NCBI GenBank assembly: GCA_900312665.1
Contig: ONZQ02000005.1
Coordinates: forward strand, 1,343,077 to 1,407,076
Length of the DNA: 64,000 nt
Direction of reading: 5' to 3'
Source: Cephalotrichum gorgonifer
Taxonomy: Eukaryota > Ascomycota > Sordariomycetes > Microascales > Microascaceae
Shown: piece after piece, positions 11,223-22,539 of the stretch
Position numbering within the stretch: the stretch's first letter is position 1
Layout: each line of letters opens with the position of its first letter
Program-made: the position numbers and the translations under genes
The notes under the pieces: generated by a model
The model's database searches: none
Seen by the model: only the letters and a program-made list of their open reading frames with translations
What the model was told of the DNA's origin: nothing

Positions 11223-13163
11223 ATGTTTTTCAGTCGCCTGATTAGCGTAGCCGCGCTCTCTTCGGTCGTCAAGGCCGTTGAGTTATCCGGCTATGAGTAC
11301 GTCGTTGTCGGTTCGGGGGCGGGAGGTGGGCCTCTGGCGGCTCGACTCGCTCTGGCGGGCCACTCAACGCTTCTTCTAGAAGCCGGCGATGACCAGGGAG
11401 CCAATATCAACTATACTGTCCCGACTTTCTCTGCGAAGGCTTCCGAGGATGACGCTTTGGCGTGGAACTTTTACGTCAGACACTACGCCGACGATGCCCG
11501 CCAAAGGCTCGACTTCAAGACGACCTATGAGACCCCCGACGGCACAGAGTATACAGGTCTAAACCCACCGGAAGGGTCCACCATCAAGGGCACTCTTTAT
11601 CCACGGACCGGCACCCTCGGGGGTTGCACAGCTCACAATGCCCTCGTCACCATCTACCCGCATGAGTCCGACTTTGAATATATCGCGACGATGACTGGAG
11701 ACCCCACCTGGTCTCCCGACAACATGCGCAAGTACTTTGAGCGCATGGAGAACAACAAGTACCTGCTCCCGCTGATCTCAGGTCATGGATATGACGGCTG
11801 GCTGAGCACCGAAACGGCCCCGCTAGACTTCGTGTTGGCAGACCCCCAGCTGTTGAGCATGGTAGTAGGTGGTGCGTTTTCCCTGGGCAACGTGACCAAT
11901 ACTATTATCAATCTCGGCACACTACTCGCCGGAGACGCAAACTCGGCCTCGAAGCACCGTGACACCGAACCGGGATACTATCAGATCCCTATCGCCACCG
12001 ATGGAAGCGCCCGGAACGGTCCTCGCGAGCTCCTTACCGCCGTCAGGGACGCCAAGAATGCCGATGGATCCAAGAAGTATCCGCTCGACATCCGAATGAA
12101 CTGCCATGTGACCAAGGTCACCTTCGATGAGTCCGTCAGCCCGCCCCGCGCCACCGGCGTCGAGTTCCTGGACGGCAAGTATCTGTATAGCGCCAGTCCC
12201 CGGTCGAAGAATGCTGGAAAGGGGACGCCGGGCTCAGCGTCCGCATCGCGCGAAGTCATCGTCGCCGGCGGCGTGTACAACTCACCCCAGATCCTGAAGC
12301 TAAGTGGCGTCGGACCGGTAGAGGAGCTCAACGAGTTTGGGATCAAGGTTGTAGCGGACCTTCCTGGTGTTGGCACAAACCTGCAAGACCACTACGAGAC
12401 TGTGGTACAAGGTTCCATCCCGTCAAACTTCAGCGCTCTCGACGGATGTACCTTTGATCAGCCTGGTACCGACGACCCTTGCCTCGAGCGATGGAAGAAC
12501 CCAGTCCTGGGTAACCGCGGTATCTATGCTTCCAGTGGATTGGGAGCCGCCATGACGTACAAGAGCTCGGTGACTGCGGATGACAGCTTCGATACGCTCA
12601 TATTCGGCGGACCTGTCAACTTCCGTGGATACTACCCCAACTACAGTTTCGAGGTCACTGAGCGCCATGACTGGTTCTCTTGGGCAGTTCTGAAGGCCCA
12701 CCCTCGCAACACCGCTGGCTCCGTGACGCTCCGCTCCGCCGACCCTCTCGATGTCCCGGTCATTGTCTTCAACTACTTCGATACCGGATCAGGCGACTAC
12801 GAGAAGGATTTGCAGGCCATCACCGAGGCTATCCGCGTCGCCCGTGGCGCTTTCGATCGCCAGGTGGTCGATGTGTCCGAAGTCCTTCCTGGCGATGATG
12901 TCCAGACCGACGAGGAGATTCATGAGTACATCAAGAACACCGCTTGGGGTCACCACGCTTCTTGCACCTGTCCTATTGGAAGCGATAACGATCCGATGGC
13001 CGTTTTGGACTCTCAATTCAGAGTTCGCGGCGTTTCGGGCCTGCGTGTCGTCGATGCCTCTTCATATCCTCGTATCCCGGGAACTTTCACCGCTGTTTCC
13101 ACTTATATGCTGGGCGAGAAGGCAGCTGATGTCATTCTGGATGCAGCCAAAGCGCAGGAGTGA
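11223..13163 (+). CDS. Secreted GMC oxidoreductase (FAD)
   Basis: Intronless gene of 646 residues, the usual size for GMC flavoenzymes (aryl-alcohol oxidase, glucose oxidase and choline dehydrogenase relatives), which oxidise an alcohol with FAD. An N-terminal hydrophobic signal peptide (about residues 1-18) predicts secretion. The FAD dinucleotide motif VVGSGAGGGPLAARLA is at about 28-43. The GMC signature region around GGCTAHNALV and the later GVYNSPQILKLSGVGP block are present. The catalytic His pair is in WGHHASCTCPIG (His577-His578). At the second catalytic position, usually His or Asn, the sequence is PGTFTAV, as in a fungal subgroup. The substrate cannot be read from sequence. The gene stands alone with long flanking gaps, and no partner is visible. 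Confidence 0.93.
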   Translation: MFFSRLISVAALSSVVKAVELSGYEYVVVGSGAGGGPLAARLALAGHSTLLLEAGDDQGANINYTVPTFSAKASEDDALAWNFYVRHYADDARQRLDFKTTYETPDGTEYTGLNPPEGSTIKGTLYPRTGTLGGCTAHNALVTIYPHESDFEYIATMTGDPTWSPDNMRKYFERMENNKYLLPLISGHGYDGWLSTETAPLDFVLADPQLLSMVVGGAFSLGNVTNTIINLGTLLAGDANSASKHRDTEPGYYQIPIATDGSARNGPRELLTAVRDAKNADGSKKYPLDIRMNCHVTKVTFDESVSPPRATGVEFLDGKYLYSASPRSKNAGKGTPGSASASREVIVAGGVYNSPQILKLSGVGPVEELNEFGIKVVADLPGVGTNLQDHYETVVQGSIPSNFSALDGCTFDQPGTDDPCLERWKNPVLGNRGIYASSGLGAAMTYKSSVTADDSFDTLIFGGPVNFRGYYPNYSFEVTERHDWFSWAVLKAHPRNTAGSVTLRSADPLDVPVIVFNYFDTGSGDYEKDLQAITEAIRVARGAFDRQVVDVSEVLPGDDVQTDEEIHEYIKNTAWGHHASCTCPIGSDNDPMAVLDSQFRVRGVSGLRVVDASSYPRIPGTFTAVSTYMLGEKAADVILDAAKAQE

Positions 13164-15083
13164 GCGTATCTACCAACGGCCTTCTCGCGCGCATGTACTA
13201 GATATTTGGGGAAAGGCGAAATTCTTTACGTATTTTAGTATTAATGATACTTCCTCCATACTAATAAGCGTTCCAGAAAGTGATTGGAATTCACAGCTTG
13301 TTCATTTGTACATGCTGTAAGCCTATTGTCTGGCGTTGTCTCACATCGCGTTCTGCACGGTACATGGGGACACGAGAGGGAGAGGCCCCGATGGTATAAA
13401 CCGGGATAACGTGTTCTCCGGCCATTATGTATCTGGAGGGGAGCGGCTAAGGGTAAGGCAACGGCCTAGTCGACGTCTTGTAAATACCCCCGGTTGGTCC
13501 TAGTTTGATGGCCTGGTAATTGAAAGGAGGTGCATAGTAATAACCGATACTGTGAGTAACTAACTCCACTTGGAAAGCTTTGGCTACTAGAACTTGGACG
13601 CTGAGCCTGGACTTTAATGGGTTGTTACTTGGATACCACATAAGAAGCTATATCCACATATGGAAGTTATTTGCTAGACTTCCGTATCGCTTTAGATGTT
13701 GTCATTTTTCTGGCTTGTTGAATATGGAATCAGGATCGGCATCTGAATGGTGCCAAATTTAACCACTCCACTTTGTTGGGAGGCGTAGTTATTAGGCGTG
13801 TATCCGTGCACTCTGGGGAAGCCTTAACCAGTATTGCAGTGTAACTAGGTCCTCCCTCGCCACGGGGTTCCACAGCCTGGGCCACCTGGGCTGGGGGAGG
13901 TAACGTAGTGGTGTGGAGGAGGGTGTTTCCGCTTGCGTCTTCCGGAAGAAACCGGATTGTACTTGTTGCTAAATGTACTGTCGATGGTAGTAGTAAGTAA
14001 TAGCCGAGGGGCCGGGCGACCATGGCGCAATATCAATATTATGCTCTATTTATTCGGCCGTACCACGGGGTAGTGCTGGTGAATTTCCCAACAGGGGTTA
14101 CATCAATTGCATGGCTCCCCTGCTCCACGTGGTAATAGTTCCGCCCTGGTATGCGCCCCTTGCTCATAATGCACAATCCCCCGTATCTTGCTTCTCTAAA
14201 TCTCCTGCTGTGGTGTAACCCTTCACCGATGGGACACCCATCTCGGGGATCGTCCTCAAAGGTACACGATTACTGCATCAAACAAGGGTGAAGGCCGTCC
14301 CAGGAGGGATTTGTCTCCGTATGGGCGTGGTTTCTTTCGTGTGCGTGGATCCGAAATCTCAAAAAGTGTACGCAAGTCGACCACGGGCACAGGACTAGCA
14401 CTTCCCCTCCTTGGATCGGATATATTCTTCATAGGGCCTTCCCTGGCCTTTGGTCGCATTCCAATCATTATTCGAAACGACCAACGCTATGCCCGCCTGC
14501 GCTAGACGTCTTCATGGAGAAATTTGACACCATATTAGCGAATTTTGTACTTTTTCGTTAAATACCCCTTAAAGGGGTCTAGCCTCCCCATAAGGTTCTT
14601 TCGGTAATTCCCCTAAAGCAGCTTAACGTGCTGAAAGTCTGTTTGGGGATATTTTGTACCATTTCCAACTGCGGAAGGTGTACTCCGTAATAATACAAGT
14701 AATACAAGTAGTTCTCCAGACAAGTATTTTAGCTCGGGTTTTAGCTTAAGATTGAGGGTCAGCAGGCCGCGTACCTGGGCATCTATCCCCAGACTAGCCT
14801 TACCCCTCATCGCCCCAAAAAGGGAACCTACCCCAGAAAGCATAAGGTGACTAAAAGTTTTCAAACAAATAATCAAAGCAATAATGACAGGGGGGTCGGA
14901 TGTAGTCCCGAGACGAGAACGGCCTTGGAGAGAGATTGCTTTAAAAGACAGGCTGGGCTGGCGTCCGGGGTGTCGTCTTCGAGAGGAAGTATTTATCCTC
15001 CTTCCCTCTTCTGCACCTCAGCATCTCCGCCTCCGGAACGGCTCTCGGCGACCAAGTATGGCGATAGACCAAGACAGCTTACC
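13164..15083. other. Intergenic, nothing recognised
   Basis: Only short frames with no recognisable content. A GTAATACAAGTAATACAAGTA direct repeat occurs near 14690. Confidence 0.35.
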
Positions 15084-16307
15084 ATGGTCGTCTACTTCGA
15101 GCTTGGCTGGGCCATCCTGAGCACCATCTGCCTTGCCAATGTCATCTTTGGCGTCTTAATTATCAACATTCTGTCCTTCTCGCGGTTGGCACTTGTCCCT
15201 GTGGTTGTTTCGGTCGCTGGCGCAGTCGCCAATGGCCTCAGTTTTTACGTATATTATGCCGACAACCCCTTGATAAATACCGCTGTGGCCTCCGTATTTG
15301 CGGATATTACGTGGGGGGTATGAAACCCGTTCAGGTGTCGTGTCATCGCTGATTGAGGATACTCTCGTGCTGACCATGAATCCCCTGATTTCTTTCAGAT
15401 ACAAGAGGGCGGCAATTCGTTCTACAGCTACATAATCCTCTCACGAATTATCTTCGATCGCGAGCTACAAATTTTCAAAGGCCTTTTCTGGACCTTCATA
15501 ATCTTTATCATCGCCACCCGGACGGGCATCACGATAACCAGAGCAAAATCGATCCTAGATCCATCCCTCGACCTTATCAAGACAATCAACGCTTTCCACG
15601 TCGGCTACTTCACCTCGATAGCCATACTCGAGTGCGTGAGCGCGTTCTTCCTCCTCCGAAAGTTCGCTACGGTCAGGAGGACCTCTGTTGAGGCGTCGCT
15701 ACGGTCCAGCATTTTCAGCCATCTTATGCGAAATAGTGAGGTCCGCGTGGCTAGTCTAGCGCTCATGGGAATTGCCCGGGCTATCACGTATTATTTCCAG
15801 CCGACAGTCCAGGAGGCATCCTCTGTTTTGAGCCAGATCGACCGCTTCGTTTACACGTTTGAGTGCCTGTTCCCTATTGTTATGATGTAAGTCCTGCATC
15901 CCCCCTGCCTGCCCGTTTTTACTCAAGGGTCATCGCCGATGAGGCTTTCATTCGACTTGAGACGGTAAGATGTTATGAAAAGGTCGTATCTAATCAAGGC
16001 GTCGTAATCTAGCATCGACTTGTTGGCGTCTAAAATAGCAGCCATAAACAACAACTCGTCGTCGGGCGGCAGAAGTTTCCCCAAGAAAAGGAGCGGATAT
16101 GCAAACCAGCCGCACCAGCGAAGTCGGACAAAGAGGCGCGATGACGAAGGGCACATGATGTCATCTTGGGAGGAGACAGGCAGTAGGAATTTAGTAGCAC
16201 CATTCGAAGACCGCCCTATCGAGCATCCACCGAAGGCGAGATCACCGTCCGCGGTATCGCAGCAGGAGCTTGTCGGCCCGGACCGTTTTGATCGGGATCA
16301 GGCTTAA
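15084..16307 (+). CDS. Multi-pass integral membrane protein, fungal-specific
   Basis: Proposed exons are 15084-15317, 15399-15886 and 15928-15964, with a last exon ending at 16307. The start is the ATG at 15084; sequence upstream in the same frame looks non-coding. Exon 1 encodes about 78 residues with three hydrophobic segments. Exon 2 starts IQEGGNSFYSYIIL and adds three or four more, giving a likely seven-helix protein of a fungal family of unknown function. Exon 3 gives VIADEAFIRLET. The final exon probably encodes a hydrophilic Ser/Arg-rich tail (RSFPKKRSGYANQPHQ). The splice from exon 3 to the tail does not keep phase with the obvious TCTAG acceptor at 16012, so either another acceptor is used or a one-base change has broken the C-terminus. 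Confidence 0.6.
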
Positions 16308-16310
16308 GTG

Positions 16311-17051
16311 TGTACAACACAGTTTATAGCATATACCACTACTTCAGACAGAGTAGTTAAGCCCATTCTGTTTTTTTGTTTTTTTTTTTTTTTTTTTTTT
16401 CATAGCATATGCTAGGGGGACCAGTACTCATAGAACTTGGCTCAAGCTTGTTAGCCTTGGCCGGCTTTGGACTGGGATTGATGTCGCCATGCCTACTCCG
16501 TACTTGTAAATCCAGGGGACGAATGTTGGAGGCTGTTCGTTCCAGGTCCTGGCGTTGCACCCCTAATTGGAGAGGGGCTCGAGGATCGTGCGCAGTGTTT
16601 CCGCCCTTCCCCAAAGCTAGCAATCTAAACCTGATTGGGAGTCACTTGCATACAACCGATCTACAGTATCTGGACAAAAGTTTGGCCCCACCCCACTTTT
16701 TTTTGACCCAACCTACGATATCACAAGTAAAGGATAATCGGTATGCTCTCCATTGGCAGCTTCCTCACCGGTCCCGGGTCACTCACGGGAGATCTCGGGC
16801 GCACCTCGGGCGCCCAGACGTTTTATTTTCCTTTTTATTTTTAGTTTTCGGTGGAGTATCTTTGACTGGACGACCTTGTCTCCGATTCTGGTTGGCTCGC
16901 CCCAACTTGCGTGACTTGGCAACCGTGGATAGTGCATATTAGCGCCAGCTACATGAAGGGCAATTTACCGATGGGCACTCAAACCAGAGTCCATTTGTCC
17001 TGGAATATAGGAGCATAAGTCTGATAACAGAAAGCTATGATAGTAACTGTT
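16311..17051. other. Intergenic with poly-T tract and possible transposon end
   Basis: A T-rich run of about 30 bases lies at 16371-16400. A 177-codon frame at 16409-16942 has no recognisable domain and spans a possible transposon terminus, so I do not call it a gene. Confidence 0.35.
16662..16693 (+). mobile_element. Possible Tc1/mariner-type terminal sequence
   Basis: TA is followed by CAGTATCTGGACAAAAGT and then TTGGCCCCACCCC. The TA dinucleotide and the CAGT..GGACAAAAGT start resemble inverted ends of Tc1/mariner elements in fungi. A related block occurs at 35787-35815. No transposase was found between or beside them, so this would be a solitary relic. Confidence 0.22.
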
Positions 17052-18281
17052 CTAAGGTAGATTGAAGACACAAATCCCGGGTCTGAACTTTGACAAGTCC
17101 TTGACCATCTCTGGCTCCCACTCGCCAGTATCCATGTACTTCATCTCGTTCACGCTAGGTATATCCCCAAGCGCTTCTTGAGGAAAGACCCAAAAGCCAG
17201 CGGCCTGCGAAAGGGAAGTACGTTGAGCTTCGTACTCCTCCCTGCTCATCCTCTCACCCCAGACCGGCTGCCCCACCATATCGGTGTATTTCTCCCATCC
17301 CTCGTCAGCCTTCTGTAGGAATCTTACAAGCCCCGCACGGCCGTCTATGCCCGGGTCCTGGTATGGTCGTATGCCGAGGATATAGCGACCTTGGAGGTGG
17401 CGCGTGATACCGAAGTTAGCCTTGAATCGCTCCCAAAGCCATACTGTACGACGCGGGTCAGTGTTGACGGCGACATGTGCCAGGTCCGCGTCGACAGATC
17501 GCGGGTCGCGTTCCAGAAAGGTATAGGTCTGCGTACGTGGAAATATTGGTACCGAGCGGTTATGGTGGAACTGGCCATGCGGCCTGCTCATGATAGGCAG
17601 CATGCACCGGCCTTCCAAGGATGGTGAAATGACGGCGTAAAACGTCTGTAAGCTAGACGAGAGCAGCCTGGTAATGGATTTCCTCGCCGGATGGCACAGA
17701 TCAGATGGATTGAGCTCTGCTAATCTGTTCGAGTCATTCAGGTTGGCGCCTCCTATGGCGAGGTGGACGGCGCCTATGCCTTTTGGGTCGTAGGCGACGA
17801 GGTCATGCAAGAAGGCTACGAGCGCAACTGTGTCTCCGCTCAATTGATCACATACAGCCCATATCGTGTCGTTTTCTGGGCTGATGTAGAGAGTTTTGTC
17901 ACTTGCGTCCCCTCCCTTTACAGGGAGAGGAACTCGTACTCGATAGATGCTGCGAAAGACACTACTAGCCTCGCGGCTGATCCTAAGCAAAGTAATGGGC
18001 GGCAGTTCTTTCGACATGGCGGACCGCAGTCGGTACGGGTACCCGCTAACAATATTACCAAGATCATTTTTGGTAGTGTAAAGGCCGGAAGGCGAACGAA
18101 GTGGGGGATTGTCGAGGTAGACTTTAATGAATCGACTTCGCTGCATGTGTTCTGTCCAGACCTGCCTGCGAAGCTCGCTGGGCAGGCGAGGAAAGGGCCA
18201 AAAGACGCCATTGGCGCTTGTTTGTATCTGCTTGGTGAAAGTATCATTTAATATGGTATAGGGTTCCTTTTCCGGAGCCAT
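17052..18281 (-). CDS. 2EXR domain protein
   Basis: Single-exon gene of 409 residues. Near the N-terminus FWPFPRLPSELRRQVWTEHM (about 27-46) matches the core of the fungal 2EXR domain, a family of unknown function whose signature is F..LP.ELR..IW. The middle contains LLRISREASSVF and a segment ending DTIWAV, also typical of this family. No transmembrane segment or signal peptide is seen. These proteins are abundant in filamentous ascomycetes and often lie in variable regions. The frame is clean and the start MAPEKEPY is a reasonable choice. Confidence 0.85.
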   Translation of the reverse strand: MAPEKEPYTILNDTFTKQIQTSANGVFWPFPRLPSELRRQVWTEHMQRSRFIKVYLDNPPLRSPSGLYTTKNDLGNIVSGYPYRLRSAMSKELPPITLLRISREASSVFRSIYRVRVPLPVKGGDASDKTLYISPENDTIWAVCDQLSGDTVALVAFLHDLVAYDPKGIGAVHLAIGGANLNDSNRLAELNPSDLCHPARKSITRLLSSSLQTFYAVISPSLEGRCMLPIMSRPHGQFHHNRSVPIFPRTQTYTFLERDPRSVDADLAHVAVNTDPRRTVWLWERFKANFGITRHLQGRYILGIRPYQDPGIDGRAGLVRFLQKADEGWEKYTDMVGQPVWGERMSREEYEAQRTSLSQAAGFWVFPQEALGDIPSVNEMKYMDTGEWEPEMVKDLSKFRPGICVFNLP

Positions 18282-18643
18282 TGCTAAGGAAGCCGATGGG
18301 TGAGTGTGATGGGAGTAGCTCTGTGGAGTGGTGGGGGGCGAGGGGGAAGATTCTGTCCATATTCAAGCAAGGACGACTCAACTGATTCTGCTTCTCATCC
18401 TGTAAGCACAACACATCCCTGTCTGTGCCCTGTCGCATTCATTGGTGGGGGCCAACCCGCACCTGGAATACAGTGTCATGTACGCGCCCTGACTGGACTC
18501 AATACGATAATTGGTGCTATCTTCTACCAGACCCTAGCTGTATGTACATATGCTATTTGCTAGGGAACCAACGAAGCCAGGCTCTTTCCTGCTTTGGGGC
18601 TTTTTATTGCCAGGGCAGGTGCGCATCAAACGAACATCATCCC
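18282..18643. other. Intergenic between the 2EXR gene and tRNA-Met
   Basis: No recognisable gene. It probably holds the promoter of the minus-strand 2EXR gene. Confidence 0.35.
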
Positions 18644-18714
18644 AGCATTGTAGCTCAGAGGTAGAGCACTGGGCTCATAACCCAGGGGTCCTAGGATCGA
18701 CACCTAGCAATGCT
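18644..18714 (+). tRNA. tRNA-Met (anticodon CAT), elongator type
   Basis: 71 bases fold perfectly: acceptor AGCATTG/CAATGCT, D stem GCTC/GAGC, anticodon stem CTGGG/CCCAG with loop CTCATAA, and T stem CTAGG/CCTAG. The T loop reads ATCGACA instead of the usual TTCGA-type loop. The acceptor starting with A-T/U and the lack of initiator features point to the elongator. There is no intron. A T-run (TTTTTT) follows at about 18722. Confidence 0.93.
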
Positions 18715-19428
18715 AGCATAAATTTTTTCCCACTCGCTAGACTCCTTTTTGTTTTTGGGCTCATGTTAAACAACGATTTTACGGGGCTAGTTTAGCGTCG
18801 TACAATGGCCTACCTTGGATGGACGGAACGACTAGACTTGCAGTTCAATGGATGCTTAAGTCACGTAACCACCTTCCACTTCCATTCTAGCACTCCTACT
18901 TATAGATTCAAACCCTAAGAAGACCCTTTGCTGCCTATGTGATGCGATGCGAGCAACGCCGAGGCGTTTCATACTAACTCCTTTCCTTCTTTACATTTGG
19001 CCATCGAGTTCAAAACTAGCTTTTTGTTAATCCCACTTGAGACTGGCACTTGGGGGTCGGAACGAACTCCTTCGTATCATTAATATGCTTTTCGTCGGTC
19101 TATACGATTATCCTTTGCACGGGTCCTCTCAAAGTGCCTTCCCACAATATAGCCATTCCTGTTTCTCCTCTGGCTTTGTGTCAGGTCTAACCTTCCCACT
19201 TTGTATACGAAGCTCCAAAAGAGCCCGTCCATAGTATTTAGGTAGGTCTGTCCGTCTGTTTGAGGTACAGAAGACAGAACAATATTACCCGTCTTTCCTG
19301 TTTTCCCGTATATTTTTATTCGCTCGCAACATCGCCTACACCCTTACCTGTAGCCATCCTTTCAATGCTCCTTCTACCTCTCCGCTCAATAACAGCAATA
19401 TCGGCCCGCGGTACCATACCCCTGCAAG
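18715..19428. other. Intergenic, nothing recognised
   Basis: Pyrimidine-rich sequence upstream of the ankyrin relic. No gene is supported. Confidence 0.35.
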
Positions 19429-20670
19429 ATGACCTCCTTCGTGGACCTCGTGGATGACATAATATTTGCTTTGATCGAACAAGTTGAGACGGAGCGAGAC
19501 CTCAATTCCCTCTCACGCACGACACGCCGCCTCCGCGACATACTCACAGCGCCGCTCTACTCTCGACACGTCCGCCTCCACCGGGGTGTGGCGCTTGCCT
19601 GGGTCGCTGAGTACAACCGAGTCGACACGGCTGAAAGACTATTGGAAGCAGGCGCAGACGCCATGGTTTCCGGGAACGAGCTTGACGGCGGTATGTATCC
19701 CCTGTTTATCGCTGCGAAGTTCGGAAACACCGCTATGGTCAAGCTGCTTCTTGAGACGGAGGGCGCGTGCCCAGACAACTTCGCCTCGGATACCACTCCT
19801 CTTGCCATAGGCGCGAAAAGGGGCCATGTGGACGTGGTGAAGCTACTTCTTCCAAGGGCCGACCCCAGGATCTGCGACGAATTCGGCAAGAACGAGCTCG
19901 TATATGGAGCAGAATTCGGACACACGGAAATCGTCAAGCTGTTCATCCAAGACGGGAGAATTGGCCCTAGTATACCTAACATCCTTGGCGCCTGTCACAC
20001 ATGGTGAAAATGCAGACGATATTTTCAAGAAGGTATAACACGGATGTTATCCAGCTGCTACTTCCACTATGTGACCTGGCGAAACTGACGTCCTGGGTGG
20101 GACGGAGTTAATCTACGCCTCGCAGGCTGGGCGCAAAGATAGTCAAAACCTCATCAGGGTTCTGCTCGCCGATCCGCGCTGCGATCCAAGCACAAGAGAT
20201 AGCAGAGGGAGTACAGCGCTGATGCACGCAGCAGAAACGCGGAGAAACAACGCAGAGGCCATCCGGACGCTACTCGCTAATCCGCGCTGTGATCCTGAGG
20301 CTACTGATCCGGACGGACTCACGGCCGTAAACTATGCAGCCGGTAAGGGTAATCTGACCAATATCAAGGTGCTAATAGAACATGGGGTTGATATCAACCA
20401 CCCTGATCAACGTGGACGGACCCCACTGCTCATGCTGTATCTGGGAGACACTTGGGTGCCACCAGATTACTTCTTTCTACGCCTGGAGTAAATCCCAACG
20501 CAAAGGATATGCTTGGCCGCTCGCCGTTTGTATTCTCTATGCTGTACAGCAGGAATGCCATGATCAATCTGCTGGCCTCTGACGAGCGAATCTTTCCTAA
20601 AGGGAATTCGGAGGAAGACCTTGCCACGCTCACCCACGCCACAAGGTCTCAGTGGTCAGAAAATTATTAA
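19429..20670 (+). pseudogene. Disrupted F-box-like ankyrin-repeat gene
   Basis: The first frame (19429-20007) encodes an F-box-like start (DLVDDIIFALIEQVETERDL) and four ankyrin repeats such as PLFIAAKFGNTAMVKLLL and TPLAIGAKRGHVDVVKLLL. It then stops. Ankyrin coding resumes in another frame with LIYASQAGRKDS, PRCDPSTRDS, TALMHAAETRRNN and TAVNYAAGKGNLTNIKVL, and stops at 20491. A third frame gives TRLLLSTPGVNPNAKDMLGRSPFVFSML and ends at 20670. At least three frame changes (near 19990, 20095 and 20450) without convincing introns indicate a pseudogene. A two-exon gene with sequencing errors cannot be excluded. Ankyrin proteins of this kind usually act as protein-binding adaptors. Confidence 0.75.
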
Positions 20671-20880
20671 ATTTCCCTTGCCCTCAGAATCTTTCCAGAT
20701 TCTGATCCTACCCCTTTCGGGAGGTAACCCGCATGCAGATACCGGTTGAGCCTCGGGCCCGCTACCCTACTGTACTCGATAGGGTAGAAAGGGATATACG
20801 AGGTGTTGGAAGGCTAGCGCCCGTTGATGGACAAACATGCTACTATTTGTCTGTTTGATTTTTTTCAACGTCACTCGGCT

Positions 20881-21998
20881 TCAATGGCCACACGTTTTAG
20901 CAATGCCCTGGACCAAAGTTACGACGCGGCTCCCTGTCAGCCATGGAATCTCGATGGTAGGGCATCCATCCTCCCCAGCAATGGAATATGCGTAGCTGTG
21001 GACCAATGTTGCGAGGTGGATGTAACGATGCGGGATGAATTTCTTCACCCATTCTCCTCTTTTTCCTCCATAGACGTATAATTCATCCACAAACAAGCTC
21101 TGATCGGTGTACCCGTTCCACCATTCCTCTTGGGGCGGATGTCGCCTCTTACACCATGTACATCGAGCAGCCGTACTATCGTCAACACATGCGCCACAGA
21201 GGCACATGAACTACACGCCGGGCTCGTTAGGACCGCCTTTCTCGTAGGATAAATAGGAATAGCGGATTGAGGAGATGAACATACCCCCCGAGTAAACTGA
21301 TGGTCAGACATAGTCTTCGTAGGTGGCGTATCTTCGTCAGGCTCCAGCACAGTATGGTCTGTTATATATTTCCGGGAAAATTTCGCCTCCTTCTCTTTAC
21401 ACCGCCTGCAGACCCATCTTGTCCTATTGTCGCAGTCGCATAGTTGGTGATTGCCTGGGAATGCGAGAGCCACGTCCCCCTCCATTCCTACATCGCAGGG
21501 CTCACAGAGACACATGACATTCCTGATTTGACGTGGGTAATTAAGGTGCGGGCGCCCGTCTACGAAGCCCTCGTTGTCGATCTCCGGGGGGTATCCGCGG
21601 CATGGCTCGCAAAAGTTAATGCCGCAAAGGGTGCAAGGCCGGCAGCTTTGCTCATCGCACTCGATCCTGTCTAGGTAGTCACTGCGGCATATGTCGCTAT
21701 CCGAGTCCTCATACGGAGTACACGGCCAGAACTTTGCCCAATCCTCATGTTGACGGGAGATATATTCCCGGTAGTAGTTGAGGCCATAGCCGTCGCAGCG
21801 ACAGTCTCGCTTTAGGGCCGTGAATATAGACGGGGAGGCAAGGATGCATGAAAAAGTAAGACGGTTAGTGCGAGCAAGGTGATAGAGGTCGATGGTGGAT
21901 ATGTGTGAGGCGAGAGTAGAGAGGATCGGGTAACAGGAGATTAAGTCTGTGAGTGACGCAGGTGGTGGCGAGCCATTGTTGGCATTGTCTATGCCCAT
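20881..21998 (-). CDS. F-box-like Cys-rich protein (two exons)
   Basis: Proposed exons are 21998-21285 and 21210-20881. The intron has donor GTATGT and acceptor TAG, keeps phase 0, and gives 347 residues. The N-terminus (LTDLISCYPILSTLASHISTIDLYHLARTNR) resembles an F-box. It is followed by clustered CxxC pairs: CRPCTLCGINFCEPC, CLCEPC, CDCDNRTRWVCRRC, and in exon 2 CLCGACVDDSTAARCTWC. These suggest a zinc-binding fold. Without splicing the frame ends in a low-complexity tail and the last Cys cluster is lost, which supports the intron. Such proteins are common in filamentous ascomycetes and have no known biochemical role. No neighbouring gene is obviously linked to it. Confidence 0.75.
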
Positions 21999-22420
21999 CG
22001 CGAGTCTTGAGATGGTGGGAGATCTTGTCCCAGATTAGGCCCCGAAGAAGATACACCCCAGAGACTATTTATGGGTGAGTGGAATCTCTTCAACATGGGT
22101 CAGTCATCAAACATCGCTTCCTGGCTTTTTGGCCAACACGCATTTTGGAAATGCCCCAATCGCTCAGCTGATAGGCAGAGGGAAGAGGGGCTGGGCGCCT
22201 ACAAGGCAATGTCCTAATTAGGAATAAGCGTAAGCTGCAGCCTGCACGGGAGAAGTGGTTCGAACAGCTTGGAAGCACAAAGACTCCTGGGAACACGTCG
22301 TCAGAGCGGTTGATTAGAGGCAAAAAGAAACCAGCGAGGATTGCGCTTCTGGTCCCTCAGACGACGAAGAGCATAAATTACGCCCGCACGACGAGAATGC
22401 ACGGCAGCAGGAAAAAAATT
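21999..22420. other. Intergenic between F-box-like gene and 5S rRNA
   Basis: Holds the upstream region of the minus-strand F-box-like gene. Nothing else is recognised. Confidence 0.35.
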
Positions 22421-22539
22421 ACATACAACACCAGGGATTCGCTGGTCGTCACCGACCCAACTACTAGTCCAGCGCTTCGTGGTTTATGTATAGGGGAGCG
22501 GACGGGACCCTCAGTTTTCCGCGAGCTATGGTCGTATGT
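22421..22539 (-). rRNA. 5S rRNA gene, dispersed copy (diverged)
   Basis: The minus strand has the full 119-base length of a fungal 5S rRNA: it starts ACATACGACCATAG, carries CCCGTCCGCTC, AGTAGTTGGGT and GACCAGCGAATCCC, and ends GTTGTATGT, so the two ends can pair. A run of seven T residues follows two bases later as a Pol III terminator. Some normally conserved internal-control positions are altered: TAAACC where TTAAGC-like sequence is usual, and GGTCGGTGACG for GGTGGGTGACC. It could be a diverged functional copy or a pseudogene. Dispersed single 5S genes are normal in filamentous ascomycetes. Confidence 0.85.

Noticed and set aside
16409..16942. 177-codon plus-strand frame
   Set aside because: Composition is irregular, there is no domain, and it runs across a possible transposon terminus and poly-T flank.
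22141..22260. tRNA-like run containing CGCTCAGCTGATAGGCAGAG
   Set aside because: A D-arm-like piece is present, but no matching acceptor or T arm could be paired.
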